NCBI RefSeq assembly: GCF_000423625.1
Contig: NZ_AUII01000022.1
Coordinates: 1-64,000 of the forward strand
From: Pseudonocardia asaccharolytica DSM 44247 = NBRC 16224
Lineage (GTDB): Bacteria > Actinomycetota > Actinomycetes > Mycobacteriales > Pseudonocardiaceae
Reading direction: 5' to 3'
Length of the DNA: 64,000 nucleotides
How positions within the stretch are numbered: position 1 is the first letter of the stretch; every line of letters begins with the position of its first letter. The notes beneath the pieces are model-generated. The model made no database searches. It was given only the letters and a program-made list of their open reading frames with translations, and had not been told where the DNA came from. This document shows positions 57,028 through 64,000 of the stretch, piece after piece. Made by a program: the position numbers and the translations under genes.

Positions 57028-57065
57028 CTGCGGTCAGCCTCGCTCGAGGAGTGGGTCCGAACATG

Positions 57066-57105
57066 AAAAAACCCCCGGCCGCCGAGCTCCGGCGGAACGA
57101 GGGTG
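57066..57105 (-). terminator. Attenuator terminator upstream of ilvBNC
   Basis: Leftward RNA forms ccgcc-ggagctc-ggcgg (57079-57095) with an outer accc/gggt pairing, ending in six Ts (complement of 57066-57071), 38 bases before the ilvB ATG. Segment gacgcgcc at 57105-57112 is complementary to ggcgcgtc inside the leader-peptide region (57147-57154), giving an alternative fold. Confidence 0.85.
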
Positions 57106-57137
57106 GCGCGTCGACGGCCGAGTGTGCAGCGGACAGC

Positions 57138-57185
57138 TCAGGCGTGGACGCGCCTGCGAAGTACGAGAATTCGGCCGATGGGCAT
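57138..57185 (-). CDS. ilvBNC leader peptide
   Basis: A 15-residue frame M-P-I-G-R-I-L-V-L-R-R-R-V-H-A followed by TGA. The Ile-Leu-Val-Leu run makes ribosome progress depend on all three branched-chain aminoacyl-tRNAs, which is the logic of ilv attenuation. The promoter at 57193-57222 places the transcription start at or next to the ATG, so the leader is probably translated from a leaderless mRNA. Confidence 0.8.
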   Translation of the reverse strand: MPIGRILVLRRRVHA

Positions 57186-57192
57186 GGCGGCG

Positions 57193-57222
57193 ACGCTAGT
57201 CGCCCTGCGGAGCATCGGTCAA
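57193..57222 (-). promoter_or_regulatory. Promoter of the ilvBNC leader and operon
   Basis: Reading leftward: TTGACC (57222-57217), an 18-bp spacer, TAGCGT (57198-57193), then seven bases to the leader ATG at 57185. Both hexamers are close to the housekeeping sigma consensus. Distance to the ATG predicts a leaderless transcript. Confidence 0.75.
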
Positions 57223-57314
57223 CATCGGGGGTCGTCGGGACCGCAACGTGGGAGCAGCATCACGCGGACCGGGCTGCCCGGCCTGCGTCTCGGGCCGGCC
57301 GCGGCGATGCGACC

Positions 57315-57785
57315 ATGATGGCCGTGACCGCGGACCCCCACCAGCCCGCCGACGCCGCCGAGCCACCGCCGCAGGCCGTCTTCCAGATCTCCCGGCTGGG
57401 CATCTTCGTCGCCATCGCGCTGGCCTTCTTCGCGATCCCGTTCGCCTTCGGAGCCCCCTACTTCTGGTTCGTCTACGTGGTGCCGCTGGGGATCATCGTG
57501 TGGATCCTGCGGGTACGGACCGTCGCCGACCCCGAGGCGGTGACCGTGCGGCGCGTCCTCGGGACCCGGCGAGTACCGTGGTCGCAGATCAGCTCGCTGC
57601 GTCTGCTGCCCTCGACCCGATCTCGAGGTACCCGGGTCAGCGCGGTGCTGACCGACGGCGCGGAGCTACCGCTGCCCGCCGTGCACGTCCGCGACCTGCC
57701 ACAGCTCGCCGCCGTCAGCGGCGGCAACCTGCCCGATCCCGACCCACGGGCGGCACCGCCTCCCGTGCACCCCCCGGACGACTGA
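57315..57785 (+). CDS. PH-domain membrane protein (CFP-6 family)
   Basis: A 156-aa protein with two adjacent membrane helices (about residues 28-68: [33 protein letters not shown]) and a bacterial pleckstrin-homology-like domain ([22 protein letters not shown]). It is homologous to mycobacterial Cfp6, which occupies the same place divergent from ilvB. Function unknown. ATG 57315 or 57318. The next gene, ilvD, follows by 25 bp on the same strand. Confidence 0.82.
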   Translation: MMAVTADPHQPADAAEPPPQAVFQISRLGIFVAIALAFFAIPFAFGAPYFWFVYVVPLGIIVWILRVRTVADPEAVTVRRVLGTRRVPWSQISSLRLLPSTRSRGTRVSAVLTDGAELPLPAVHVRDLPQLAAVSGGNLPDPDPRAAPPPVHPPDD

Positions 57786-57810
57786 TCCACGGACGACTGA
57801 AGGAAGACGG

Positions 57811-59649
57811 ATGCCGGCTCTGCGTTCCCGTGTGACGACCCATGGCCGCAATGCCGCCGGAGCGCGCGCCCTCTGGCGCGCCACCGGCATGGGCGACGAC
57901 GACTTCGGCAGGCCGATCGTCGCGATCGCCAACTCCTATACCCAGTTCGTGCCCGGTCACGTGCACCTCAAGGACCTCGGCGACCTGGTGGCGGGCGCGG
58001 TCCGCGAGGCGGGCGGGGTTGCCCGCGAGTTCCACACCATCGCCGTCGACGACGGCATCGCGATGGGCCACGGCGGGATGCTCTACTCGCTGCCGTCCCG
58101 CGAGGTCATCGCCGACGCGGTCGAGTACATGGTCAACGGACACGCCGCCGACGCGCTGGTCTGCATCTCCAACTGCGACAAGATCACCCCCGGGATGCTC
58201 AACGCCGCGCTGCGGCTCAACATCCCCACCGTGTTCGTCTCGGGTGGGCCGATGGAGGCCGGCAAGGCCGTCGTCGTCGACGGCGTCGCGCACGCCCCGA
58301 CCGATCTGATCACGGCGATCTCCGCCTCGGCGTCGTCGGACGTCGACGACTCCGGCCTGGACCTGGTCGAGCGGTCCGCGTGCCCGACCTGCGGCTCGTG
58401 CTCGGGAATGTTCACCGCGAACTCGATGAACTGCCTCATCGAGGCGCTCGGGCTCGCCCTGCCGGGCAACGGCTCCACGCTGGCCACCCACGCCTCCCGC
58501 CTATCGCTGTTCCTGCAGGCCGGCCGCACCGTCGTCGAGCTGGCCCAGCGCTGGTACGAGAACGACGACGCGTCGGCGCTGCCGCGCTCGATCGCGACGC
58601 GCGAGGCGTTCGAGAACGCGATGGCGCTCGACGTCGCGATGGGCGGGTCGACCAACACCGTGCTGCACATCCTCGCCGCGGCGCAGGAGGGCGAGGTCGA
58701 CTTCACCCTCGCCGACATCGACGCGGTGTCGCGGCGGGTGCCGTGCCTGAGCAAGGTCGCGCCGAACTCCGACTACCACATGGAGGACGTGCACCGGGCC
58801 GGTGGCATCCCCGCGATCCTCGGCGAGCTGCGCCGAGCCGGGCTGCTGCACGAGGACGTCCACACGGTGCACAGCCCGTCGCTCCAGGCCTGGCTCGACG
58901 CGTGGGACATCCGCGCCGAAGCGCCCTCGAACGTGGCGGTCGAGCTGTTCCACGCCGCCCCCGGCGGGGTGCGCACGACCGAGGCGTTCTCGACCCGCAA
59001 CCGCTGGTCGTCGCTGGACACCGACGCCGAGGGCGGCTGCATCCGCGATGTCGCGCACGCCTACAGCGCCGACGGCGGGCTCGCCGTGCTGCGCGGCAAC
59101 CTCGCCGACAACGGCGCGGTGATCAAGAACGCCGGCATCCCCGAGGACATCTGGCGCTTCGAGGGCCCCGCCCGGGTCGTGGAGAGCCAGGAGGAGGCCG
59201 TCTCGGTCATCCTCGGCCGGCAGATCCAGCCCGGCGACGTGCTCGTGGTCCGCTACGAGGGCCCGGCGGGCGGACCGGGGATGCAGGAGATGCTGCATCC
59301 CACCGCGTTCCTCAAGGGCGCCGGGCTGGGCGCGAAGTGCGCGTTGATCACCGACGGCCGGTTCTCCGGCGGGTCCAGCGGCATCTCGGTCGGGCACGTC
59401 TCGCCCGAGGCCGCGGCAGGCGGGACGATCGGCCTGGTGCAGGACGGGGACCGGATCGTCATCGACGTACGCGCCCGCTCGCTCGAGCTGCTCGTCAGCG
59501 ACGAGGTGCTGGCCGAGCGGCGGGCCAAGATGGAGGCCGCCGAGCGGCCGTGGACCCCGCTCGACCGCGACCGCCCCGTCTCCAAGGCCCTGCGCGCCTA
59601 CGCCGCCCTGGCGACCTCCGCCGATACCGGCGCCGTCCGCTGCCTGTGA
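57811..59649 (+). CDS. ilvD: Dihydroxy-acid dehydratase
   Basis: A 612-aa Fe-S enzyme that dehydrates the IlvC products to the 2-keto acids of valine and isoleucine. The cluster ligands are in [13 protein letters not shown] and [35 protein letters not shown] and [24 protein letters not shown] are further family blocks. A good ribosome site AAGGAAG lies before ATG 57811. Co-directional with the PH-domain gene and divergent from ilvBNC, completing the shared Ile/Val pathway. A strong palindrome marks its 3' end. Confidence 0.96.
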   Translation: MPALRSRVTTHGRNAAGARALWRATGMGDDDFGRPIVAIANSYTQFVPGHVHLKDLGDLVAGAVREAGGVAREFHTIAVDDGIAMGHGGMLYSLPSREVIADAVEYMVNGHAADALVCISNCDKITPGMLNAALRLNIPTVFVSGGPMEAGKAVVVDGVAHAPTDLITAISASASSDVDDSGLDLVERSACPTCGSCSGMFTANSMNCLIEALGLALPGNGSTLATHASRLSLFLQAGRTVVELAQRWYENDDASALPRSIATREAFENAMALDVAMGGSTNTVLHILAAAQEGEVDFTLADIDAVSRRVPCLSKVAPNSDYHMEDVHRAGGIPAILGELRRAGLLHEDVHTVHSPSLQAWLDAWDIRAEAPSNVAVELFHAAPGGVRTTEAFSTRNRWSSLDTDAEGGCIRDVAHAYSADGGLAVLRGNLADNGAVIKNAGIPEDIWRFEGPARVVESQEEAVSVILGRQIQPGDVLVVRYEGPAGGPGMQEMLHPTAFLKGAGLGAKCALITDGRFSGGSSGISVGHVSPEAAAGGTIGLVQDGDRIVIDVRARSLELLVSDEVLAERRAKMEAAERPWTPLDRDRPVSKALRAYAALATSADTGAVRCL

Positions 59650-59653
59650 GCCA

Positions 59654-59705
59654 CCGCCGGTGAGTGCGTAACAGTGTTCTAACACTGTTACGCACTCACC
59701 GGCGG
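59654..59705. repeat. Dispersed palindromic element, copy 3
   Basis: Perfect 25-bp arms (ccgccggtgagtgcgtaaca-gtgtt and complement) with a ct loop. It fills the space between the convergent ends of ilvD (59649) and the phosphotransferase gene (59709), and so could terminate both. Confidence 0.93.
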
Positions 59706-59708
59706 CCG

Positions 59709-60635
59709 TTACCTGCGGAAAGCGGCGAGCGCGGGGCCGAGTTCCGACAGCGCCCGCTCCGCCATCGCGGCGAGCTCGGCGACCCGGGCGGCACCCAGGT
59801 GGTCGGCGGCGAACCCGAGGTAACCGACGGGGGCGTACACCTCGGACAGGCAGCGCTCCACCTCGGCCGGCTCGGGCCCCGGACCGCCGCCGGTGAGCTC
59901 GGCGAACAGCGTGCGGTAGGTGGTCAGATCGGTCGCTCCCTGGGCCCGCAGCACGGCGAGGTCGACGCCGGCCGGAGCGACCCGGGCATTACCCCAGTCG
60001 ACGAGCACCGCGCCGTCCGGGCCGACCAGGATGTTGCCGCGATGGGCGTCCCCGTGGATCAGCGTGCGCGGGACCACCCCGAGGGCGAGCCGGATCCGCG
60101 GGTCCTCCGCCCACGCTCCCAGCGCCTCGGCGACCTCGCCGTACACCGGGTCCCCGGTCCGCTCTCCCGCGCCGAGGGCCGCGGGCCGGATCCGGTCGAG
60201 GCACTGGCGACGCCACCACGCGGCGTCGACCACCGGGAGGCCACGGGGACGTTTGCCCAGCCAGTGCGCGTGCACCCGGGCGAGCGCCGACCACACCTCG
60301 GCCGGCACCTGCGGGCCCTCGGCCAGCGGCATTCCGTCGTAGTAGGGCAGCACCAGCCAGTCCGGGCCGACGGCGAGCAGACGGGGCCGCTCCAGATCGA
60401 TGACGACCGCGAGCGCCCGCATCGCGGCCACCTCCGCGGCCGTCGCCGGCTTGACGACGACGGCCGTCGCGCGCCCATCGACGTCAAGATCGACACGCTG
60501 CACCGCCGCGGCAACAGAGCCGCCGTCGAGCAGGCCGTGTCCGGTCACGGTCACCTGGCCGCCGAGGCGGCGCGCGACGGCCGGCAGCCACACGTCGTCG
60601 GGCAGCAGCCGATCCTGCGGGGATGCGCGACTCAT
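59709..60635 (-). CDS. APH-type phosphotransferase family protein
   Basis: A 308-aa protein with the aminoglycoside/choline-kinase fold. The catalytic loop LIHGDAHRGNILV (about residues 193-205) has the Brenner HGDxxxxN motif. The metal-binding site reads VLVDWGNAR, where DWG replaces the more usual DFE/DWE. VLPYYDGMPL is the hinge. A small-molecule kinase is expected; resistance function cannot be inferred. The ATG at 60635 overlaps the DoxX-like stop by 4 bp. Confidence 0.85.
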   Translation of the reverse strand: MSRASPQDRLLPDDVWLPAVARRLGGQVTVTGHGLLDGGSVAAAVQRVDLDVDGRATAVVVKPATAAEVAAMRALAVVIDLERPRLLAVGPDWLVLPYYDGMPLAEGPQVPAEVWSALARVHAHWLGKRPRGLPVVDAAWWRRQCLDRIRPAALGAGERTGDPVYGEVAEALGAWAEDPRIRLALGVVPRTLIHGDAHRGNILVGPDGAVLVDWGNARVAPAGVDLAVLRAQGATDLTTYRTLFAELTGGGPGPEPAEVERCLSEVYAPVGYLGFAADHLGAARVAELAAMAERALSELGPALAAFRR

Positions 60636-61225
60636 GAGCGCAGCACCAGCACCACCACCAGCGCGGCGCCCACCCCGAGGACCAGGCACAACCAGGCGTA
60701 GGGCAGCGGGCGACGCTGCCAGGTGCGCCCGTTGTCGAGGGCGACCCGACCGGCCCCGGTGAAGACGAGCGCGGCGGCACCGGCACCGAGCAGGATGTCG
60801 AGCTCCAGGGCGTCCGGCGCGGCGGCGGCGAAGAACGGCACCCCCCATTTCACGACCATGGCGACGATCTTGACCGCCATCAGGGCGGTGGCCGCCAGCG
60901 GCGTCAGCAACCCGAGCACGAGGAACGCGCCCGCGACGAGCTCGACGAGGCCCGTTGCCCAGGCCAGCGCACCGGCCTGCCCGGTGAATCCGTGGCGCGC
61001 GATGTTCTCCGCCGTGCGTTCGATCCCGAGACCGCCCCAGAGCCCGAAGACCTTCTGGGCGCCGTGCGCGAAGAACAACCCGCCGACCGCCAGCCGCAGA
61101 ACCAGCAGCCCGATGTCCGCGGATCCGTTCGACGGAACCGGCCGCCGCTCGGGTTTGGTCGGTGCCGTGGCCGGCTCAGCGCCGCCGAGCGTCCCGATGT
61201 CGAAGGACCGGGTCGGATCACTCAT
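60632..61225 (-). CDS. DoxX-family membrane protein
   Basis: A 197-aa protein with four helices after a ~35-residue soluble start: LLVLRLAVGGLFFAHGAQKVFG, ATGLVELVAGAFLVLGLLTPLA, ALMAVKIVAMVVKWGVPFF and a last helix near the C-terminus. The HGxQKxFG block is the DoxX signature. The mycobacterial homologue at the same place in this gene order belongs to a membrane-associated oxidoreductase complex involved in redox stress. Translationally coupled to the downstream phosphotransferase. Confidence 0.88.
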   Translation of the reverse strand: MSDPTRSFDIGTLGGAEPATAPTKPERRPVPSNGSADIGLLVLRLAVGGLFFAHGAQKVFGLWGGLGIERTAENIARHGFTGQAGALAWATGLVELVAGAFLVLGLLTPLAATALMAVKIVAMVVKWGVPFFAAAAPDALELDILLGAGAAALVFTGAGRVALDNGRTWQRRPLPYAWLCLVLGVGAALVVVLVLRS

Positions 61226-61274
61226 GAGGCGGACAGTAGTCCCCGGCCGGTGCGACGCGGCGCCGACGAGCCGA

Positions 61275-62183
61275 TCAGTACCCGTTCTCGACCAGGTTCG
61301 GTGGCCGCTCGCCGCGCGCAAACGCCGCGATCTGCTCCGCGGCGATCGCATAGGCCCGGCGCATCGCGCCGGGCACACTACCCCCGACATGGGGGGTGAG
61401 CAGCAGACCCGGCGCGGTCCAGAGCGGATGGTCCGCGGGCAGCGGCTCGGGATCGGTGACGTCGAGGGCCGCGCGCAGCCGCCCGGTGGACAGCTCCGCG
61501 GTGAGCGCCTCGGTGTCGACGACGGGCCCGCGCGCGGCGTTGACCAGCACCGCGCCGGCGGGCATGGCGGCGAGGAACTCGGCATCGACGAGACCACGGG
61601 TGTCGTCGGTCAGCGGAACGATCACCACGCAGGCGTCGTGCCGGGGCAGCAGGTCGAGCACCTCGTCGATGCCGTGCACCCCGTCGCGTGCCCGCCTGCC
61701 GACCAGCGTGGTCGTCACCTCGAACGGGGCGAGCCTGCGCACGGTGTGCTCCGCGACGTCGCCGGCCCCGACGAGCAGCACCCGCTTACCGGCCAGCTCG
61801 TCGGTGCGGTGGTAGTCCCAGCGCCGGTCGTCCTGTGCCCGCAGGAACGCCGACAGGTCGCGGTAGTGGGCGAGCAGCACGGCCACGATCCACTCGGCGG
61901 TCGCGCCGCCGTGCGCGCCCCGGCAGTCCGACAGCGCCACCCCCGCGGGCAGCCGGCCCACCCAGCTCTCCGCCCCGGCCGTGAGCAGCTGGACCAGCCG
62001 CAGCCGCGGTAGCTGCTCGGTGAGCGCGACGGCGCTGCTGGTGGCCAGGAACGGGGGAACGAGGACCTGCGCGACCGCAGCCTCGTCGGGCAGCGTCGCC
62101 TGCGGGTCGTAGCGGACCGCGGCGACGCCGGACACATCGGCCAGCGCCGCGAGGCCCTCCTGGTCACAGACGAGCACGTGCAT
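61275..62183 (-). CDS. D-isomer-specific 2-hydroxyacid dehydrogenase family protein
   Basis: A 302-aa NAD(P)-dependent oxidoreductase. The Rossmann motif is KRVLLVGAGDVAEHTVRRL (about residues 132-150); the catalytic Arg is in VNAARGPVVDTEAL, the Glu in DVTDPEPLPADHPLW and the His in LLTPHVGGSVPGA. The coenzyme loop GAGDVA departs from the usual GxGxxG. Substrate unknown (glyoxylate/hydroxypyruvate-type possible). ATG 62183 is used. Divergent from the LppZ-like gene. Confidence 0.88.
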   Translation of the reverse strand: MHVLVCDQEGLAALADVSGVAAVRYDPQATLPDEAAVAQVLVPPFLATSSAVALTEQLPRLRLVQLLTAGAESWVGRLPAGVALSDCRGAHGGATAEWIVAVLLAHYRDLSAFLRAQDDRRWDYHRTDELAGKRVLLVGAGDVAEHTVRRLAPFEVTTTLVGRRARDGVHGIDEVLDLLPRHDACVVIVPLTDDTRGLVDAEFLAAMPAGAVLVNAARGPVVDTEALTAELSTGRLRAALDVTDPEPLPADHPLWTAPGLLLTPHVGGSVPGAMRRAYAIAAEQIAAFARGERPPNLVENGY

Positions 62184-62251
62184 CTCCGTCACGTCGCATG
62201 ACGCTAGCGCCCTCACCGGCCACTCACCCGCCGCGGCCTAGCCTGGGGCTC

Positions 62252-63424
62252 GTGCGGGGGATGCGACGGCGGACGGTGCGGGTTCTTGCCGCCGTCCTGC
62301 TCGGCCTGATGCTGGCCGCCTGCGCGTCGTTCCCCGACTCCGGCCCCCGCGAATGGCGCGACAAGATCGAGGGCGCCGGCGAGCTCGGCGGGCCGCCGTC
62401 GATGCTGGAGCCGCCGCCTCCCGGTGGGCCGGACGGGCAACAGGGTGGGGAGGTGCCGGAACGGGGACGGGAGCAGGCGCCGTCGGGTTGTGACGACCCC
62501 GACCCGCAGGTCGTCGCGACCTGCCTGGACCCGATCGGGGCGATCGCGGTGCTCCCCGACAGCAGCTCGGCGCTGGTGGGCGAGCGCAGCACCGGCCGGG
62601 TGCTGCGGGTCGAGCGGGGCGTCGAACCGCAGCTGGTCACGACCGTTCCCGTCGACCCGCGCAGCGGCGGGCTGACCGGGCTGGTGCTGTCGCCCAGCTA
62701 CGCCGAGGACCGGCTCGTCTACGCCTACGCCAGCACCCCCGAGGACAACCGGGTGCTGCGGTTGGCACCCGGCGAGCCGCCCAAACCGGTGCTGACCGGG
62801 ATCCCCCGCGGGCCTGCGGACAACGGCGGCGCGCTCGGCACCGATACGCAGGGTGCGCTGGTCGTGGCCACCGGGGCCGCGGGCGGCGCCGGCGCCGATC
62901 CCCGATCGCTCGCCGGGAAGGTGCTGCGCATCGACACCCTGGGCCGTCCGATGCCCGACAACCCGGACCCGGCCTCGCCGATCTTCAGTTCGGGCCTGCG
63001 GTCACCGCAGGGGGTATGCACCGACCGGATGGGCGGGACGACATGGGTCACCGACCGGGCGGCGACGCAGGATGTGCTGTACCGGGTCGGCCCGGGCGCA
63101 TTGCCCCCGCCGGCCTGGACCTGGCCGGACCGTCCCGGTGTCGCCGGGTGCACGGCCGAGCCCGGCGTGGTGGCGGTCGCGCAGACGGGCGGCAAGTCGC
63201 TGTTCGTGCTGCGCCCGGCCGACGGCGGCGCCTTCAACGGCGATCCCCAGACGGTGCTCGCGAACGTCTACGGGCGCCTGGCCGCTGCCGCTTCAGGGCC
63301 CGACGGGCTGCTGTGGCTCGGCACGGTGAACCGCGACGGCGGGGCGAAGGCGGCTCCGGTGCCGAGCGACGACCGGGTCATCCGCATCCAGCCCCCGTCC
63401 GGCGGCGGCGCCGATCGTGCCTGA
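62252..63424 (+). CDS. lppZ: LppZ-like lipoprotein, glucose/sorbosone dehydrogenase fold
   Basis: A 390-aa exported lipoprotein. The signal peptide ends with the lipobox LAAC24. After a Pro/Gly-rich linker, residues from about 100 form a beta-propeller resembling soluble PQQ-type aldose/sorbosone dehydrogenases (AGKVLRIDTLGRPMPDNP; SSGLRSPQGVCTD). The location after the DoxX-like gene and before gatB matches mycobacterial lppZ. Enzyme activity and PQQ use are not established. GTG 62252 is used; ATG 62261 also fits. Confidence 0.88.
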   Translation: MRGMRRRTVRVLAAVLLGLMLAACASFPDSGPREWRDKIEGAGELGGPPSMLEPPPPGGPDGQQGGEVPERGREQAPSGCDDPDPQVVATCLDPIGAIAVLPDSSSALVGERSTGRVLRVERGVEPQLVTTVPVDPRSGGLTGLVLSPSYAEDRLVYAYASTPEDNRVLRLAPGEPPKPVLTGIPRGPADNGGALGTDTQGALVVATGAAGGAGADPRSLAGKVLRIDTLGRPMPDNPDPASPIFSSGLRSPQGVCTDRMGGTTWVTDRAATQDVLYRVGPGALPPPAWTWPDRPGVAGCTAEPGVVAVAQTGGKSLFVLRPADGGAFNGDPQTVLANVYGRLAAAASGPDGLLWLGTVNRDGGAKAAPVPSDDRVIRIQPPSGGGADRA

Positions 63425-63426
63425 CC

Positions 63427-63461
63427 CCGCCCGCGCCCGGGGTTTTTCCGGGCACGGGCGG
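63427..63461. terminator. Hairpin terminator after lppZ
   Basis: Arms at 63427-63440 (ccgcccgcgcccgg) and 63448-63461 form a 14-bp stem with one G-U mismatch position around a ggttttt loop, 2 bases past the lppZ TGA. No U-tract follows, as for many actinobacterial terminators. Confidence 0.7.
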
Positions 63462-63500
63462 ACAGCTCGACCAGGATCTGGGACAAGCCCTCGTGAATGC

Positions 63501-63527
63501 TGAGTAACGCCGAAACCGTGTTACTCA
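63501..63527. repeat. Diverged palindromic element at the end of gatB
   Basis: tgagtaac (63501-63508) and gttactca (63520-63527) form 8-bp arms around an 11-base loop; gatB's stop codon (63525-63527) is inside the right arm. It shares the gctgagtaacgc string with 38692-38703 and the gtaac/gttac theme with the three strong palindromes. Confidence 0.6.
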
Positions 63528-64000
63528 CTCACGGGCGGCCCGCTGCAACACGAGTTCCCGCACCCGCTTGGCGTCGGCCTGCCCCTTGGTCGCCTTCATG
63601 ACCGCACCGACGATCGCCCCGGCGGCCTGCACCTTCCCACCGCGGATCTTCTCCACCACGTCCGGTTGCGCGGCGAGAGCCTCGTCGACCGCGGCGATCA
63701 GCGCGCCGTCGTCGGAGACGACCTTGAGGCCGCGCTGCTCGACGACCTCGTCCGGGCCGCCCTCCCCGGCCAGCACGCCGTCGACGACCTGGCGGGCCAG
63801 CTTGTTCGTCAGCTCACCGGCGGCGACCAGCTCGATCACCCGCGCGACGTCGGCGGGCCGGATCGGCAGCGCGTCGAGCGCGATACCGCGCGTGTTCGCC
63901 TGCTGGGCCAGGTACGACACCCACCACGACCGCGCCTCCGACGACGGCGCGCCTGCCGCGACGGTGGCCTCGATGAGCTCCAGCGCCCCGGCGTTGACCA
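63525..64000 (-). CDS. gatB: Aspartyl/glutamyl-tRNA amidotransferase subunit B, C-terminal part (5' end outside window)
   Basis: The frame is open to the right edge, so only the last ~158 residues are present. They form the GatB/YqeY helical domain ([52 protein letters not shown]), which grips the tRNA in GatCAB. The complex converts Glu-tRNA-Gln to Gln-tRNA-Gln, consistent with the tRNA-Gln and gltX in this window and with no glutaminyl-tRNA synthetase being seen. Gene order after lppZ matches mycobacteria. The catalytic part lies outside the window. Confidence 0.93.
   Translation of the reverse strand, partial: VNAGALELIEATVAAGAPSSEARSWWVSYLAQQANTRGIALDALPIRPADVARVIELVAAGELTNKLARQVVDGVLAGEGGPDEVVEQRGLKVVSDDGALIAAVDEALAAQPDVVEKIRGGKVQAAGAIVGAVMKATKGQADAKRVRELVLQRAARE

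Overview
The window is chromosomal DNA of a very high-GC actinobacterium. The evidence is GC-saturated third codon positions, frequent GTG starts, 4-bp ATGA/GTGA gene overlaps and intrinsic terminators that are rare or lack a U-tract. A block of genes from the coenzyme F420 gene cofC to gatB follows the order I know from Mycobacterium tuberculosis (gpsA, fbiD, ppk, mutT1, hupB, leuD, leuC, iclR, gltX, leuB, serA, ilvC, ilvN, ilvB, cfp6, doxX-like, lppZ, gatB). It is interrupted by genes not found there. A Pseudonocardiaceae-type organism is the best guess, by inference only.

Region 1 (1-800) holds the 3' end of an IS630-type transposase and a gene-free, less GC-rich spacer with an 18-bp tandem duplication. 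Region 2 (801-18780) is an exopolysaccharide locus. Ten tightly overlapping genes run leftward: two Wzz-like proteins, a GDP-mannose/UDP-glucose dehydrogenase, a GT4, an asparagine synthase, a two-domain oxidoreductase, a heparinase II/III-type protein, a beta-helix lipoprotein, a Wzy-like polymerase and a second GT4. Divergent to them are a WbaP-type initiating phosphoglycosyltransferase and an RmlC-like epimerase. The toolkit suggests a lipid-linked, uronate-containing, possibly amidated polymer made by a Wzy-type route. No flippase lies in the window.

Region 3 (18705-25099) runs leftward: DUF2252 protein, methyltransferase, small membrane protein, HNH nuclease, a cystathionine-lyase homologue without any lysine, gpsA and a PlsC-type acyltransferase. 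Region 4 (25186-38697) carries cofC, ppk, a Nudix-phosphatase fusion, an HU protein with a long basic tail, leuD/leuC with a divergent IclR regulator, a membrane-anchored Hsp70-like protein, an IS256 remnant, tRNA-Glu and tRNA-Gln, gltX and a FAD monooxygenase. Region 5 (38765-42945) is a seven-gene Mrp-type cation/proton antiporter operon in the order E-F-G-A(C-term)-B-C-D.

Region 6 (42986-59649) is mainly branched-chain amino acid and serine synthesis: cimA, leuB, serA, ilvC, ilvN, ilvB and ilvD, with leuCD further left. cimA and ilvBNC are each preceded by a short leader peptide (Ile-Ile-Ile and Ile-Leu-Val-Leu) and a terminator ending in six Ts. These are two convincing transcription-attenuation systems. 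An EthD-like protein, an acyl-CoA ligase, a large LuxR-type ATPase regulator and a decayed peptidase fragment are interspersed. Region 7 (59709-64000) has an APH-type phosphotransferase, a DoxX-like protein, a 2-hydroxyacid dehydrogenase, an LppZ-like lipoprotein and the 3' end of gatB.

A near-perfect palindrome (core gcgtaacagtgtt-NN-aacactgttacgc) recurs three times at gene ends (23334, 30815, 59654), with weaker relatives at 38687 and 63501.
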